From Allobosea robiniae (GTDB lineage: Bacteria; Pseudomonadota; Alphaproteobacteria; Rhizobiales; Beijerinckiaceae), in NCBI RefSeq assembly GCF_900102525.1, contig NZ_FNBZ01000009.1, positions 1 to 64,000 of the forward strand: a stretch of DNA of 64,000 nt, in the 5' to 3' direction. The notes below the pieces were generated by a model. That model searched no databases. It was not told the origin of the DNA and saw only the letters and a program-made list of their open reading frames with translations. The position numbers were made by a program, and so were the translations under genes. This document shows positions 24,966 to 33,883 of the stretch, piece after piece. The first letter of the stretch is position 1; every line of letters starts with the position of its first letter.

Positions 24966-26459
24966 TCAGGCGAAGCCGATGAAATTCGGGCTTTCGCTGA
25001 TCGGCCGCGCCTGAGCGAGCTTCGCCAGATCCGGAACCGGCCGGGCCGTCAGCGGATCGCCTGCGAGCGCCGCTTCCAGCGCCGCCGCCACTGCCAGCAC
25101 CTTGGCGTCGCCGCCGCGCGGCCCGACGATCTGCAGGCCGAAGGGCATGCCGTTGCGGTCGAGCCCGACCGGCAGCGAAATCGCGGGATGGCCGACGATG
25201 GTGACGGCATAGGCTGCCGCGAGCCAGTGGAAATAGGTCCGGGTCGCTTTGCCGTCGATCTCGGAGGGGAAGAGCTCGGTCCAGGGCCGCGGGCTCAGCG
25301 TCACCGCCGGCGACAGGATGACGTCGTAATCCTCGAAGAAGCGCTGCCAGCGCTGGTAGATCACCGTCTGCTGCTTCATCGCGCGGGTGACGTCGAGCGC
25401 CGAATAACGCAGGCCCTCCTCGACATTGGCGCGGACGTTCGGCCCGACCATGTCGGGCGTATCGCGGACCTTGTCGAGATGCGCCGCGAGGAAATTGCTG
25501 GCACGCAGAATCTCGAAGACCTCGTCCGTGCCCTCGCAATCCGGCGTCGCCTCCTCCGCCGCCCTGAAGAGATGGCTGAAGGCCTTGGTCTTGTCGGAGA
25601 AGGTATCGCGGATCAGGCGTTCGGTCGGCGCAAAACCGAAATCCGGGGTCAGAGCCACCTTGAGCGAGGCGAGATCGATCGCGTCGGGGCGGGCGAAATC
25701 CTCCGGCCGCCGCACGGTCTTGCCATGGATCGTCGTCGCGAGCGGATCGGCAGCGGCATCGGAGACCATGGTCGAGAGCAGCAGGCAGAGATCCGGCAGG
25801 TTGCGCGCCATCGGGCCGAGCACCGGCAGCGGAGACCAGCCGAGCTGTCGTTTCTCGCTCGGCACGAGCCCGGGCGTCGGCCGGAAGCCGACGATGCCGT
25901 TGAAGGCGGCGGGATTGCGCAGCGAGCCGCCGGTATCGGAGCCGGTCGCGAGCGGCACCATGTTCGTCGCCAGCACAACGCCCGAGCCGCCCGACGAGCC
26001 GGCCGCGCTCTTCGAGGCGTCGAACGGGTTGCCGGTCGCGCCATAGACGGCGTTGCGGGTATTGGCGCCGGCGCCCCATTCCGGGGTGTTGGTCTTGCCG
26101 GCGATGATGGCGCCGGCCTTGCGGACGCTGGAGACGATGAGCTGGTCTTCCTTGGGCACGAAATCGCGATAGAGCGCGCTGCCATAGGTGGTGCGCAGGC
26201 CGGCGACGTTCTCCAGGTCCTTGATACCGATCGGCAGGCCGTGCAGCGGACCGAGCGCATCGCCCCGCGCGGTCGCCTCATCCGCCTTTGCCGCATCCTT
26301 GCGGGCCTTGTCGTCGTCGCGCGCGACCATCGCGTTCACGGCGGGGTCGATCGCATCCATGCGGCGGATGCAGCTCTCGAGCAGTTCGCGGGCCGAGAGT
26401 TTCTTGGCGCCGATCAGGGCACGCGCGGCAACGGCGCTGAGATCGCAGGGTTCGGTCAA
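24966..26459 (-). CDS. amidase (amidase signature family)
   Basis: About 497-residue amidase. Triad motifs are LPIGIKDLENV (Lys), SAAGSSGGSGVVLA (cis-Ser) and SDTGGSLRNPAAFN (nucleophile Ser). The TTG at 26459 is chosen because a CGGAG ribosome binding site lies at proper spacing and the family's N-terminal helix (LSAVAARALIGAKKLSARELL) starts just after. The frame continues upstream to an ATG at 26711 but that segment is unconserved and antisense to the carbonic anhydrase start. It is co-oriented with the orphan peptide-type binding protein. Substrate unknown. Confidence 0.87.
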   Translation of the reverse strand: MTEPCDLSAVAARALIGAKKLSARELLESCIRRMDAIDPAVNAMVARDDDKARKDAAKADEATARGDALGPLHGLPIGIKDLENVAGLRTTYGSALYRDFVPKEDQLIVSSVRKAGAIIAGKTNTPEWGAGANTRNAVYGATGNPFDASKSAAGSSGGSGVVLATNMVPLATGSDTGGSLRNPAAFNGIVGFRPTPGLVPSEKRQLGWSPLPVLGPMARNLPDLCLLLSTMVSDAAADPLATTIHGKTVRRPEDFARPDAIDLASLKVALTPDFGFAPTERLIRDTFSDKTKAFSHLFRAAEEATPDCEGTDEVFEILRASNFLAAHLDKVRDTPDMVGPNVRANVEEGLRYSALDVTRAMKQQTVIYQRWQRFFEDYDVILSPAVTLSPRPWTELFPSEIDGKATRTYFHWLAAAYAVTIVGHPAISLPVGLDRNGMPFGLQIVGPRGGDAKVLAVAAALEAALAGDPLTARPVPDLAKLAQARPISESPNFIGFA

Positions 26460-26709
26460 GGCAGGTGTCTCCGTTGCGCTCAGCCCCGCGCAAGCGCTGT
26501 GCCGCGCGGGGCAGTCCGAGCAGACTAGGCGACGAGGCCGAGATGTCCATGTCCCGATCGTGCATGCAGCCCCCTCCCTCCGCGCGGGTTCCATGCCGTC
26601 TATAGTTGGCCCGGAAGGGCGATTGAGCGAAGGCCGGCAGGCGGGCTGGGCGATACCGCACCGCAACATATGCTTGACGAAGCCGTCCGTTTCCTGTTCG
26701 ACAGGATCC

Positions 26710-27408
26710 ATGGAAAAGCCTGCAGAGCCATTCCCGCAGCGCCTGACGGAAGGCTATCGCTCCTTCCTCGACGATCGTTTCATCCGCGAGCAGAGCCGCT
26801 ATGAAGAGCTCGGCGAACACGGCCAGACGCCGGAGATCATGCTCATCGGCTGCTGCGACTCGCGCGTTTCGCCGGAAGTCATCTTCGATGCGCGCCCCGG
26901 CGAGATGTTCGTCGCGCGCAACATCGCCAATCTGATCCCGCCCTTCCAGCCGGACGACCAGCTCCACGGCACCTCGGCGGCGCTCGAATACGCCATCCAG
27001 GCGCTCAAGGTGCAGCACATCGTCGTGCTCGGCCATGGCCGCTGCGGCGGCATCCGCGCCTTCGCCGATGACAGCCAGCAGGCGCTCTCGCCGGGCGACT
27101 TCATCGGGAAATGGATCACCCTGATCGGCCCGGCGGCCGAGCGCACCGGCGGACGTGGTCGCCATGAGAGCTTCGACGACTATCTGCAGCGGCTGGAGCT
27201 GGCCTCTGTCCAGCAATCGCTCGCCAATCTCCGCACCTTCCCTTGCGTGCAGATCCTCGAGAGCAAGGGCCGACTGCACCTGCACGGCGCTTATTTCGCC
27301 GTCGCCACCGGTGTGCTGATGATCCTCGACCCCGCGACCGGCCAGTTCATCCCGGCCGTCGGCGAGATGCCCAAGCGCGTCCAGCAGATCCGCTGTTCCG
27401 AGGCCTGA
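26710..27408 (+). CDS. beta-class carbonic anhydrase
   Basis: 232-residue zinc enzyme interconverting carbon dioxide and bicarbonate. Zinc ligands are Cys48 in CCDSR, His109 and Cys112 in LGHGRCGG; the Asp50-Arg52 dyad is intact. The length is usual for bacterial beta-CAs. The ATG at 26710 is selected because conservation starts there (FPQRLTEGYRSFLDDRF); the upstream open frame is not conserved. It stands alone, convergent with xerD (6 bp between stops). Confidence 0.93.
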   Translation: MEKPAEPFPQRLTEGYRSFLDDRFIREQSRYEELGEHGQTPEIMLIGCCDSRVSPEVIFDARPGEMFVARNIANLIPPFQPDDQLHGTSAALEYAIQALKVQHIVVLGHGRCGGIRAFADDSQQALSPGDFIGKWITLIGPAAERTGGRGRHESFDDYLQRLELASVQQSLANLRTFPCVQILESKGRLHLHGAYFAVATGVLMILDPATGQFIPAVGEMPKRVQQIRCSEA

Positions 27409-27414
27409 GGCGCC

Positions 27415-28344
27415 TCATTCTCCATCCGCGAGGGGATGGAGATCGCGGACCATGCTCTTCAGCCGCTCGTCGAGGACATGGGTGTAGATCTGTGTCGTCG
27501 CGATGTCGGCATGCCCCAGCAATTCCTGGACGACCCTGAGATCGGCGCCGTTCTGCAAGAGATGGCTGGCAAAGGCGTGGCGCAGCACATGCGGGCTTAA
27601 GCTCGCAACTGAGAGCCCCGCCGCCCCGGCCAGCGATTTGAGATCCCTGGCGAAGACCTGACGGGTCAGATGCCCGCTCTCGCCGTCCGAGGGGAAGAGC
27701 CAGCGCCCATCCGCCTCTCCGGCCTCTTTCAAGGCAGCCAGCCAGTCACGCGCAGCCTGTCGTGCCGCGTCGTTCAACGGCACCAGACGCTCCTTGTCGC
27801 CCTTGCCGCGCACGATCAGGAAGCGCTCGCGCGTCGTCGCGGCCGACAAGGGCAACGCTATCAGTTCCGAGACGCGCAAACCCGTGGCATAAAGCATCTC
27901 GACCAGGCAGCGCATGCGCAGGGCCTTGAGCCGCGCGGCCTTCGTTATCCCCTCCCGCTCGCTAGCGGCCCGCGCGGCTTCCAGCAGGCGGTCGACATCC
28001 GCGACCGTCACCACTTTGGGCAGGGGGCGGCCGAGTCGCGGCCCGGCGATCGCGGCCGAAGGGTCGGTGCCGGCCAGCCCCTCCGTATAGAGGAAGCGAT
28101 GGAACTGCCGCACGGCCGAAAGCCGGCGTGCCGCGGAGGAAGCCTTGAGGCCCCGCGCCGCGAGATCGGCAAGCCAGCCGCGGATATCCCCAGGCAGAGC
28201 GTCGCCCGGCGCCTTGCCGCCGAGGAATTCGAGATAATCGGTAATGTCGCGCTCATAGGCGTCGAGCGTGTTGCGCGCCGCGCCGCGCTCGGCCGCCAGC
28301 ATGTCGAGGAAGGCATTCAGCCGCTGGCGCCCCAACCGGCTCAT
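27415..28344 (-). CDS. xerD: site-specific tyrosine recombinase XerD
   Basis: 309-residue tyrosine recombinase for chromosome dimer resolution at dif. The SAM-like N-terminal domain (MLAAERGAARNTLDAYERDI) is followed by the catalytic domain. Arg is in TGLRVSEL, Lys in GKGDKERLVPL, HxxR in SPHVLRHAFASHLL, His in LGHADIATTQ and nucleophile Tyr in IYTHV. The ATG overlaps the stop of an upstream small membrane protein gene. Location next to aroK/aroB is the standard Hyphomicrobiales arrangement and shows it is the housekeeping recombinase rather than a mobile-element integrase. Confidence 0.92.
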   Translation of the reverse strand: MSRLGRQRLNAFLDMLAAERGAARNTLDAYERDITDYLEFLGGKAPGDALPGDIRGWLADLAARGLKASSAARRLSAVRQFHRFLYTEGLAGTDPSAAIAGPRLGRPLPKVVTVADVDRLLEAARAASEREGITKAARLKALRMRCLVEMLYATGLRVSELIALPLSAATTRERFLIVRGKGDKERLVPLNDAARQAARDWLAALKEAGEADGRWLFPSDGESGHLTRQVFARDLKSLAGAAGLSVASLSPHVLRHAFASHLLQNGADLRVVQELLGHADIATTQIYTHVLDERLKSMVRDLHPLADGE

Positions 28345-28487
28345 TTCGGCTGCAGTTTGGCAGGCGGTACGATCTCGACCATCTCGCGCTGAACCGGCTG
28401 AACGAAGGTGACGAGCGCGACCATGCCCCCGAAGATCAGCCCGGCGATGATCGCGATGAAAGCCAGGAAACGGAACAGCGTCGGCAC
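28341..28487 (-). CDS. small single-helix membrane protein upstream of xerD
   Basis: 48-residue protein starting with GTG at 28487, with one hydrophobic helix (FLAFIAIIAGLIFGGMVALV) then a short tail TFVQPVQREMVEIVPP. Its stop overlaps the xerD start (ATGA). The frame could start farther upstream (28559), but that extension is polar and unlike the rest. Small proteins of this type commonly sit between xerD and aroK in related genomes. Function unknown. Confidence 0.65.
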   Translation of the reverse strand: MPTLFRFLAFIAIIAGLIFGGMVALVTFVQPVQREMVEIVPPAKLQPK

Positions 28488-28667
28488 GTCGGGCGGACTC
28501 TCGCAATCGCTTGGGGCGCGCGCGATCCCGGCACCCGATTTGATTATCCCCGATCGCAACCGCGCCGCGCAAGGGCCGGCGGGCCACAGCCTCGTGCAAA
28601 GCGCGTGACAGGGGCATGACGCAGCGGCCGGCCGGTGCTACAGCCGTGCCGAGGATTGAAAGGTATC

Positions 28668-29267
28668 ATGACCGCCGCCGCTTCCATCGCTGCCTCCGAA
28701 ACGACCGATCTCCGCGCCATTCTCGGCGCGCGGGCCATCGTGCTCGTCGGCATGATGGGGTCCGGCAAGAGCTCCGTCGGCCGCCGGCTGGCGGCGCGCC
28801 TCGGTCTGCCCTTCGTCGATGCCGATACCGAGATCGAGACGGCCGCGCATATGACGATCCCGGAGATCTTCGCGCAGCGCGGCGAGGCCGAGTTCCGCGA
28901 GGGCGAACGCCGGGTCATCAGCCGCGTCCTGACCACCCGCGCCCCGCTCGTGCTGGCGACCGGCGGCGGCGCCTTCATGAATGCCGAGACGCGCGAGCGC
29001 GTGAAGGAACTCGGCATCTCCGTCTGGCTCAAGGCCGAGCCCGACGTGCTGATGCGCCGCGTCCGCAAGCGCTCGAACCGGCCCTTGCTCCAGACCGCCG
29101 ACCCGGAAGCGACCTTGCGCCGGATGCTGGCCGAGCGCGAGCCGGTCTATGCGCTCGCCGACATCACCATCCTGTCGAGCGACGAGCCTCACGAAGTCGT
29201 GGTCGGCGAAACCATCGCCGCATTGGGCGACTATCTCGGGCCGGCAGCCGGAGCGACAGCATCATGA
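28668..29267 (+). CDS. aroK: shikimate kinase
   Basis: 199-residue enzyme phosphorylating shikimate with ATP in aromatic amino acid synthesis. Walker A is GMMGSGKSS at residues 28-36. Shikimate-binding and catalytic motifs are FVDADTEIE, FREGERRVI and LATGGGAFM, and the lid is in KRSNRPLLQ. The start at 28668 follows an AAAGG ribosome binding site. The stop overlaps the aroB ATG, so the two are translationally coupled. Confidence 0.95.
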   Translation: MTAAASIAASETTDLRAILGARAIVLVGMMGSGKSSVGRRLAARLGLPFVDADTEIETAAHMTIPEIFAQRGEAEFREGERRVISRVLTTRAPLVLATGGGAFMNAETRERVKELGISVWLKAEPDVLMRRVRKRSNRPLLQTADPEATLRRMLAEREPVYALADITILSSDEPHEVVVGETIAALGDYLGPAAGATAS

Positions 29268-30403
29268 ACGCCACCATGTCCGACAAGACCGGTGCCCGCA
29301 TCGTCGTCCCCGTCGCGCTCGAAGGCCGTGGCTACGATATCCATATCGGTCGCCACCAGCTCTGCGAGGCGGCCGCCCTGATCGCCGCCTTCGCGCCCGG
29401 CGCCAAGGCCGCCATCGTCACCGACGAGAGCGTCGCCGCCCTGCATGGCGCGGCTTTCGAGACCTGCCTGCAGCAGGAAGGCATCGCCGCGACCCGCATC
29501 ACCATCCCGCCGGGAGAGGCGTCGAAATCCTATCCCCAGTTCGTTGCGCTCTGCGATGCGCTGCTGGCGGCGAAGATCGAGCGCAACGACCTCGTCATCG
29601 CCTTCGGCGGCGGCGTCGTCGGCGATCTCACCGGCTTCGCCGCGGCGGTTCTGCGGCGCGGCGTGCGCTTCGTGCAGGTACCCACCACCCTGCTCTCCCA
29701 GGTCGATTCCTCGGTCGGCGGCAAGACCGGCATCAACTCGCCGCATGGCAAGAACCTGATCGGCGCCTTCCATCAGCCGGCTTTGGTCATCGCCGATACC
29801 GCCCTGCTGGACACGCTGAGCGAGCGCGAGTTCAAGGCCGGCTATGCCGAGGTCGTGAAATACGGGCTGATCGACGATCCCGCCTTCTTCGACTGGTGCG
29901 AGGTGAACTGGAGCCGCGTCATCGCCGGCGGCCCGGAACGCGATCACGCCGTCGCCGTCTCCTGCCGCGCCAAGGCGGCGATCGTCGCCCGCGACGAACG
30001 CGAGGAAGGCGACCGCGCCCTGCTCAATCTCGGCCACACCTTCGCCCATGCGCTGGAGCGGCTGACGCATTACGATTCCGCGCGCCTCGTCCATGGCGAG
30101 GCCGTCGCCATCGGCCTGGCATTGGCCTTCCGCTTCTCGCAGCGTCTCGGCCTGTGCTCGGGACAGGATTCCGGCCGCGTCTCGCGCCATCTCGACCATG
30201 TCGGTCTGCCCAGCCGGTTGCAGCAGGTGCCGGGCGGAGCCGGCAGCGCCGAGGAGATCGTCAACGCCATGGCGCAGGACAAGAAGGTCAAGCGCGGCGT
30301 TCTGACCTTCATCCTCGCTCGCGGCATCGGCAAGAGCTTCATCGCGCCGGGCGTCGCGGCCGATGAGGTGCGCGCCTTCGTCGAAGCAGAACTCGCCGCC
30401 TGA
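29264..30403 (+). CDS. aroB: 3-dehydroquinate synthase
   Basis: 379-residue NAD- and metal-dependent enzyme converting DAHP to 3-dehydroquinate. Visible motifs are IAFGGGVVGDLTGFAAAVLRRG, VPTTLLSQVDSSVGGKTGIN, the metal-binding AEVVKYGLI, NLGHTFAHALE and VHGEAVAIGL, and the C-terminal DKKVKRG. It overlaps aroK by four bases (ATGA). The pair is the usual aroKB operon. Confidence 0.95.
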   Translation: MNATMSDKTGARIVVPVALEGRGYDIHIGRHQLCEAAALIAAFAPGAKAAIVTDESVAALHGAAFETCLQQEGIAATRITIPPGEASKSYPQFVALCDALLAAKIERNDLVIAFGGGVVGDLTGFAAAVLRRGVRFVQVPTTLLSQVDSSVGGKTGINSPHGKNLIGAFHQPALVIADTALLDTLSEREFKAGYAEVVKYGLIDDPAFFDWCEVNWSRVIAGGPERDHAVAVSCRAKAAIVARDEREEGDRALLNLGHTFAHALERLTHYDSARLVHGEAVAIGLALAFRFSQRLGLCSGQDSGRVSRHLDHVGLPSRLQQVPGGAGSAEEIVNAMAQDKKVKRGVLTFILARGIGKSFIAPGVAADEVRAFVEAELAA

Positions 30404-30409
30404 GCCGGT

Positions 30410-30745
30410 TCAGGCAACACCGATCTTCGCCAGGAAGTCGGCAGCGCGATAACCGGGCTCCACGCCCTTCACGAGCATCGTCACACCGCGCGAATTTTCC
30501 GTCCGCAGCGGCAGGATCGCGCGATAGGCCGGCGAATCGTACCAGGCGCGCGCCCGCTCCATGTCGGGGAAGGCGATGATCACGAGATCGCCGGGCCACG
30601 GCCCCTCGACGATCTCCGGCGTCGCGCCATGGATCAGGAAGTGCCCGTCATAGGGTGCGAGCGTCCCGTCGATGCGCGCGATATAGTCGATGATCTCGGC
30701 GCCGAGGCGGACATCCTGCAGATGGGCGATGGCATAGGCGGTCAT
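30410..30745 (-). CDS. DUF1330 domain protein
   Basis: 111-residue small alpha/beta protein of the dimeric-barrel DUF1330 family. It shows the family pattern IDYIARIDGTLAPYDGHFLIHG and the DMERARAWYDSPAYRAILPLR helix. Biochemical function is unknown. The start at MTAYAIAHLQD (30745) fits the family; a longer frame upstream is discarded. It converges on aroB (6 bp between stops). Confidence 0.85.
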   Translation of the reverse strand: MTAYAIAHLQDVRLGAEIIDYIARIDGTLAPYDGHFLIHGATPEIVEGPWPGDLVIIAFPDMERARAWYDSPAYRAILPLRTENSRGVTMLVKGVEPGYRAADFLAKIGVA

Positions 30746-30902
30746 GGTTCTCTCCTGCATCTGGCGGCCGAGAGGCCGTTCGTTGCGGAGGACCATGGCG
30801 ACTCGCGCGTATGAGGTCGATTACCACCGGGGTAATCGCGCAGCTCCGGGGACTTGCCGCGACAGACCCCCTCGGTTGCGGCGATCGCCCCCCGATCGCG
30901 CC

Positions 30903-31883
30903 CTATTTTTTCTCGTACTGGTCGAGCAGGGCCGCCCCGTCCGGGCCGGCCCGGTGCCGCCAGTCCTCCACGGCGCCGCGCCCGGCCTTGGCCAGTGCCT
31001 GGGCCACGTCCGGCGGTACCTCGGCGCGGATCGCGACCTTGTTTGCCCGCATCCGTGCGTAATTTTCATCGAGCCGCGTGCGGATCGCCGTCCATTGCCG
31101 CGCTTCCGTCTCCTTCGCCGCCGCATCCACGATCTGTCGGAGATCGGCCGGCAGCGCCTCGTAAGCCGCGAGATTGACCGTCGCGAGCGAGATCGGCATC
31201 GCGTAGTTCACCTCGGTGAAATTCGGCAGAAAATCCCAGAGATTACGCCCTGCCCCGCCATCGCCAGAGGAGAGCACGGCGACGACCGAGCCATCCTTCA
31301 CCTTGGGCATGGCATCGGCGAAGGAGAGGTTGGCCGCCTTGGCACCAGCCGCGTTCATCACGGCGGTCGAAGTCGCGTCATAGGTCCGGATCGACAGGCC
31401 CGTCAGGGCGGCGGCCGAATCGAGCGGCGCCTTCGACCAGATGCCCGAGGCCGGCCAGGGCGTCGTGTAGAGGATCTTCTGCCCGAAACCTGCAAGCTTC
31501 TTCGCGTAGGCGGGCCGCGCCAGATCGGTCAGGCGGCGCGCGTCGGCGATCGAGGTCGCGAGGAAAGGCAGCGAGGACAGGCCGAACAGCGGATCGACCG
31601 CGCCGAGCGCACCGGCGAAGGCATCACCGGCTGCAACCTCGCCCTTCTGCACGGCTGCGATCATCTGCGCCGACTTGATGCCGCGCTTGGCGTCGAAGCT
31701 CGGCTTGATCGTCAGGCGCCCGCCGGCCCGTTCATTGACCAGCCCGGCGAAACTCGCGACCCCTTCTCCGGGAATCGCCGTCTCCGGATACTCTGTCGGC
31801 ATCTCCCAGCTCGTCTGCGCCAATGCGGCGCCAGCGCCGAAGACGAGACCCGTGACGACGAAACCGGCGGCCAGCCATCGCAT
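30903..31883 (-). CDS. TRAP transporter substrate-binding protein (DctP family)
   Basis: 326-residue periplasmic binding protein. The signal peptide ends at AALAQ, and the mature protein opens with TSWEMPTEYPE. DctP-family features include LTIKPSF, IKSAQMIAAVQKGEVAAGD and the ligand-binding arginine region LTGLSIRTYDATST. The start has a GAGGGG ribosome binding site. No TRAP permease is next to it, so it is an orphan; TRAP ligands are usually carboxylates. The 157 bp between this gene and the DUF1330 gene hold nothing recognisable. Confidence 0.85.
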   Translation of the reverse strand: MRWLAAGFVVTGLVFGAGAALAQTSWEMPTEYPETAIPGEGVASFAGLVNERAGGRLTIKPSFDAKRGIKSAQMIAAVQKGEVAAGDAFAGALGAVDPLFGLSSLPFLATSIADARRLTDLARPAYAKKLAGFGQKILYTTPWPASGIWSKAPLDSAAALTGLSIRTYDATSTAVMNAAGAKAANLSFADAMPKVKDGSVVAVLSSGDGGAGRNLWDFLPNFTEVNYAMPISLATVNLAAYEALPADLRQIVDAAAKETEARQWTAIRTRLDENYARMRANKVAIRAEVPPDVAQALAKAGRGAVEDWRHRAGPDGAALLDQYEKK

Positions 31884-31939
31884 GACAATTCCCCTCTGGT
31901 GCTTTGCCGGAGCATTCCAGCAAGAGGGGTGGGCCCTCG

Positions 31940-33745
31940 TCAATCCGCCCGCAATTTCTGCGCCAGCGGGCTTGCGGCCTCCGCGGCCGGCTTGTCCGTC
32001 ACCAGATACTGCGCCCGCGCCAGCGCCGCGAAGCGCCCGCCCTTGGCGACGAGCTCGTCGAAGGTGCCCATCTCCTCGACCTGTCCCTGCTCGAAGACGA
32101 GGATGCGGTCGGCGTTGCGGATCGTCGCGAGGCGGTGCGCGATGACGAAGGTCGTGCGGTCCTTCATCACCTCCTCCAGCGCCTTCTGCAGCTTGACCTC
32201 GGTCGCCGCATCGAGCGCGGAGGTGGCTTCGTCGAGGATCAGCACCGGCGGGTTCTTGAGCAGCGCGCGCGCGATCGAGAAACGCTGGCGCTCGCCGCCG
32301 GAGAGCGTGCGGCCGCGCTCGCCGACCAGCGTGTCGAGCCCGTCGACCTGGCGCGCCATCACTTCGGCCGCCTGGGCACGTTCCAGCGCCTGCATCATCT
32401 CGGCATCGGTCGCATCCGGCTTGCCGACCAGCAGGTTCTCGCGGATCGAGCGGGCGAACAGCATCGGCTCCTGGAAGACGACGCCGATATTGCGCCGGAG
32501 CGACAGGAGCGAGATCTCGCGGATATCGTTGCCGTCGACGGTGATCCGGCCCGATTGTGGATCGAAGGCGCGGTGCAGCAGGCCCAGCGTCGTCGACTTG
32601 CCCGAGCCGGTCGAGCCGACGACGGCGATCGTCTCGCCGGGCTTCACGATGAAGGAGACGTCGCGCACCGCGGCGCGCTTGCCGTCATAGGAGAACGAGA
32701 CGTCCTCGAAGGCGACGGCGCCCTCGAGCCGGCCGGGGTCCTTGGCATTGGGCAGATCGCGCACGCTCGGCAGCGTGTCGAGCACCTCGAAGAACTCCCG
32801 CATCTTCGGCGCCTGCATGAAGATGAAGTTCACGAAGCCGACGATCTGTTCGAGGCGCCCGACCAGCATCGTGGCGAAGCCCATGAAGGTGACGATCTCG
32901 CCGACCGTGGTCTGGCCGTGCATCAGAAGCCAGGTGCCGACGATGAAGATCAGGAGCACGGTCAGCGTCGCCGAGGCGCGCGTCGCGACATTGGCCACCG
33001 CCCACCAGGACAGCACCGGCAATTGCGCGGCCAGCACATTGGCGATGGTCGAGCGCAGGCCGCGCACCTCCGCCTCGATGCGGGTGAAGCTCTGGATCAC
33101 CGGTACGTTGCCGAGCGCGTCGGAAGCCCGCTCCGCCAGATTCGAGTGATAGGCCTCGACATTGCTCTGCAAGCGATCGGTCTTGCGCAGCACGAAGGCG
33201 GTCAGCGAACCGAACAGCACAACGAGCGCGACCAGCAGCAGCCCGAGCTGCCAGTTCTTCCAGATCGTGAAGGGCAGGAGCACGAACAGTGCGACGGCCG
33301 AGGCGCAATGCTCGCGGAAGAAGGACAGCCACAGCCCCCACATCGCATTGGTGCCGTCGAGCATCACCTTGAGTACGCGGCCGGAATGGGTCTGGGTGTG
33401 GTAGGCGAGCGGCAGGGTCAGTGCATGCTCGAAATATTCGGCCATCACCGTCAGGCGCGCGCGATGGGCGAGCCTGTCGGCATGCAGCGCGACGAAGACG
33501 CCGAGCGCGATATTGGCGAGGCCGAAACCGACCCAGGCGACGATCAGCAGGTTGATGCTGGCCCATGTCAGGGTCCCGCCCGAAACCTGGATCGTGGTCA
33601 ACCGGTCGATCAGCGCGCCGAACAGCATCGGCTCGGCGAAGGCGACCGCCGCCAGCACGATATTGGCGAGCGCCAGGATGATACCCAGCCGCTTTTCCGG
33701 GCCGAGCTCGCCGAGGACGCGGGCATAGAGCGAGAGCAGAGACAT
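31940..33745 (-). CDS. ndvA: ABC exporter, cyclic beta-1,2-glucan export type (NdvA/ChvA-like)
   Basis: 601-residue half-transporter with an N-terminal six-helix membrane domain (about 1-300) and a C-terminal ATPase. Walker A is GSTGSGKST, signature is LSGGERQR and Walker B is VLILDEATSALD. The N-terminus MSLLSLYARVLGELGPEK and overall length fit NdvA/ChvA, which flips cyclic beta-1,2-glucan into the periplasm. No cyclic glucan synthase gene is present here, so glucan as substrate rests on family resemblance. The start at 33745 is chosen because the family begins there. Confidence 0.78.
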   Translation of the reverse strand: MSLLSLYARVLGELGPEKRLGIILALANIVLAAVAFAEPMLFGALIDRLTTIQVSGGTLTWASINLLIVAWVGFGLANIALGVFVALHADRLAHRARLTVMAEYFEHALTLPLAYHTQTHSGRVLKVMLDGTNAMWGLWLSFFREHCASAVALFVLLPFTIWKNWQLGLLLVALVVLFGSLTAFVLRKTDRLQSNVEAYHSNLAERASDALGNVPVIQSFTRIEAEVRGLRSTIANVLAAQLPVLSWWAVANVATRASATLTVLLIFIVGTWLLMHGQTTVGEIVTFMGFATMLVGRLEQIVGFVNFIFMQAPKMREFFEVLDTLPSVRDLPNAKDPGRLEGAVAFEDVSFSYDGKRAAVRDVSFIVKPGETIAVVGSTGSGKSTTLGLLHRAFDPQSGRITVDGNDIREISLLSLRRNIGVVFQEPMLFARSIRENLLVGKPDATDAEMMQALERAQAAEVMARQVDGLDTLVGERGRTLSGGERQRFSIARALLKNPPVLILDEATSALDAATEVKLQKALEEVMKDRTTFVIAHRLATIRNADRILVFEQGQVEEMGTFDELVAKGGRFAALARAQYLVTDKPAAEAASPLAQKLRAD

Positions 33746-33883
33746 CGCGCCGAGCTTTAGCGAAACCGGCGCGCCGGGCAAGCGGTCAACCTTAACGCTT
33801 CGTTCAACCCACATCTCTTATGGTTTACGCACTGCGAAAGCCCGGCCCGCGCTCCGGAGCATCGCGTGGATCAGGATGTTGTC

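Noticed and set aside
26460..26711. Upstream extension of the amidase to an ATG antisense to the carbonic anhydrase start
   Set aside because: Unconserved sequence with scattered cysteines and tryptophans. A TTG with a good ribosome binding site precedes the conserved helix.
27415..28344. XerD as an integrase of a mobile element
   Set aside because: Housekeeping context (small membrane protein, aroK, aroB) and canonical XerD features; no att repeats or cargo.
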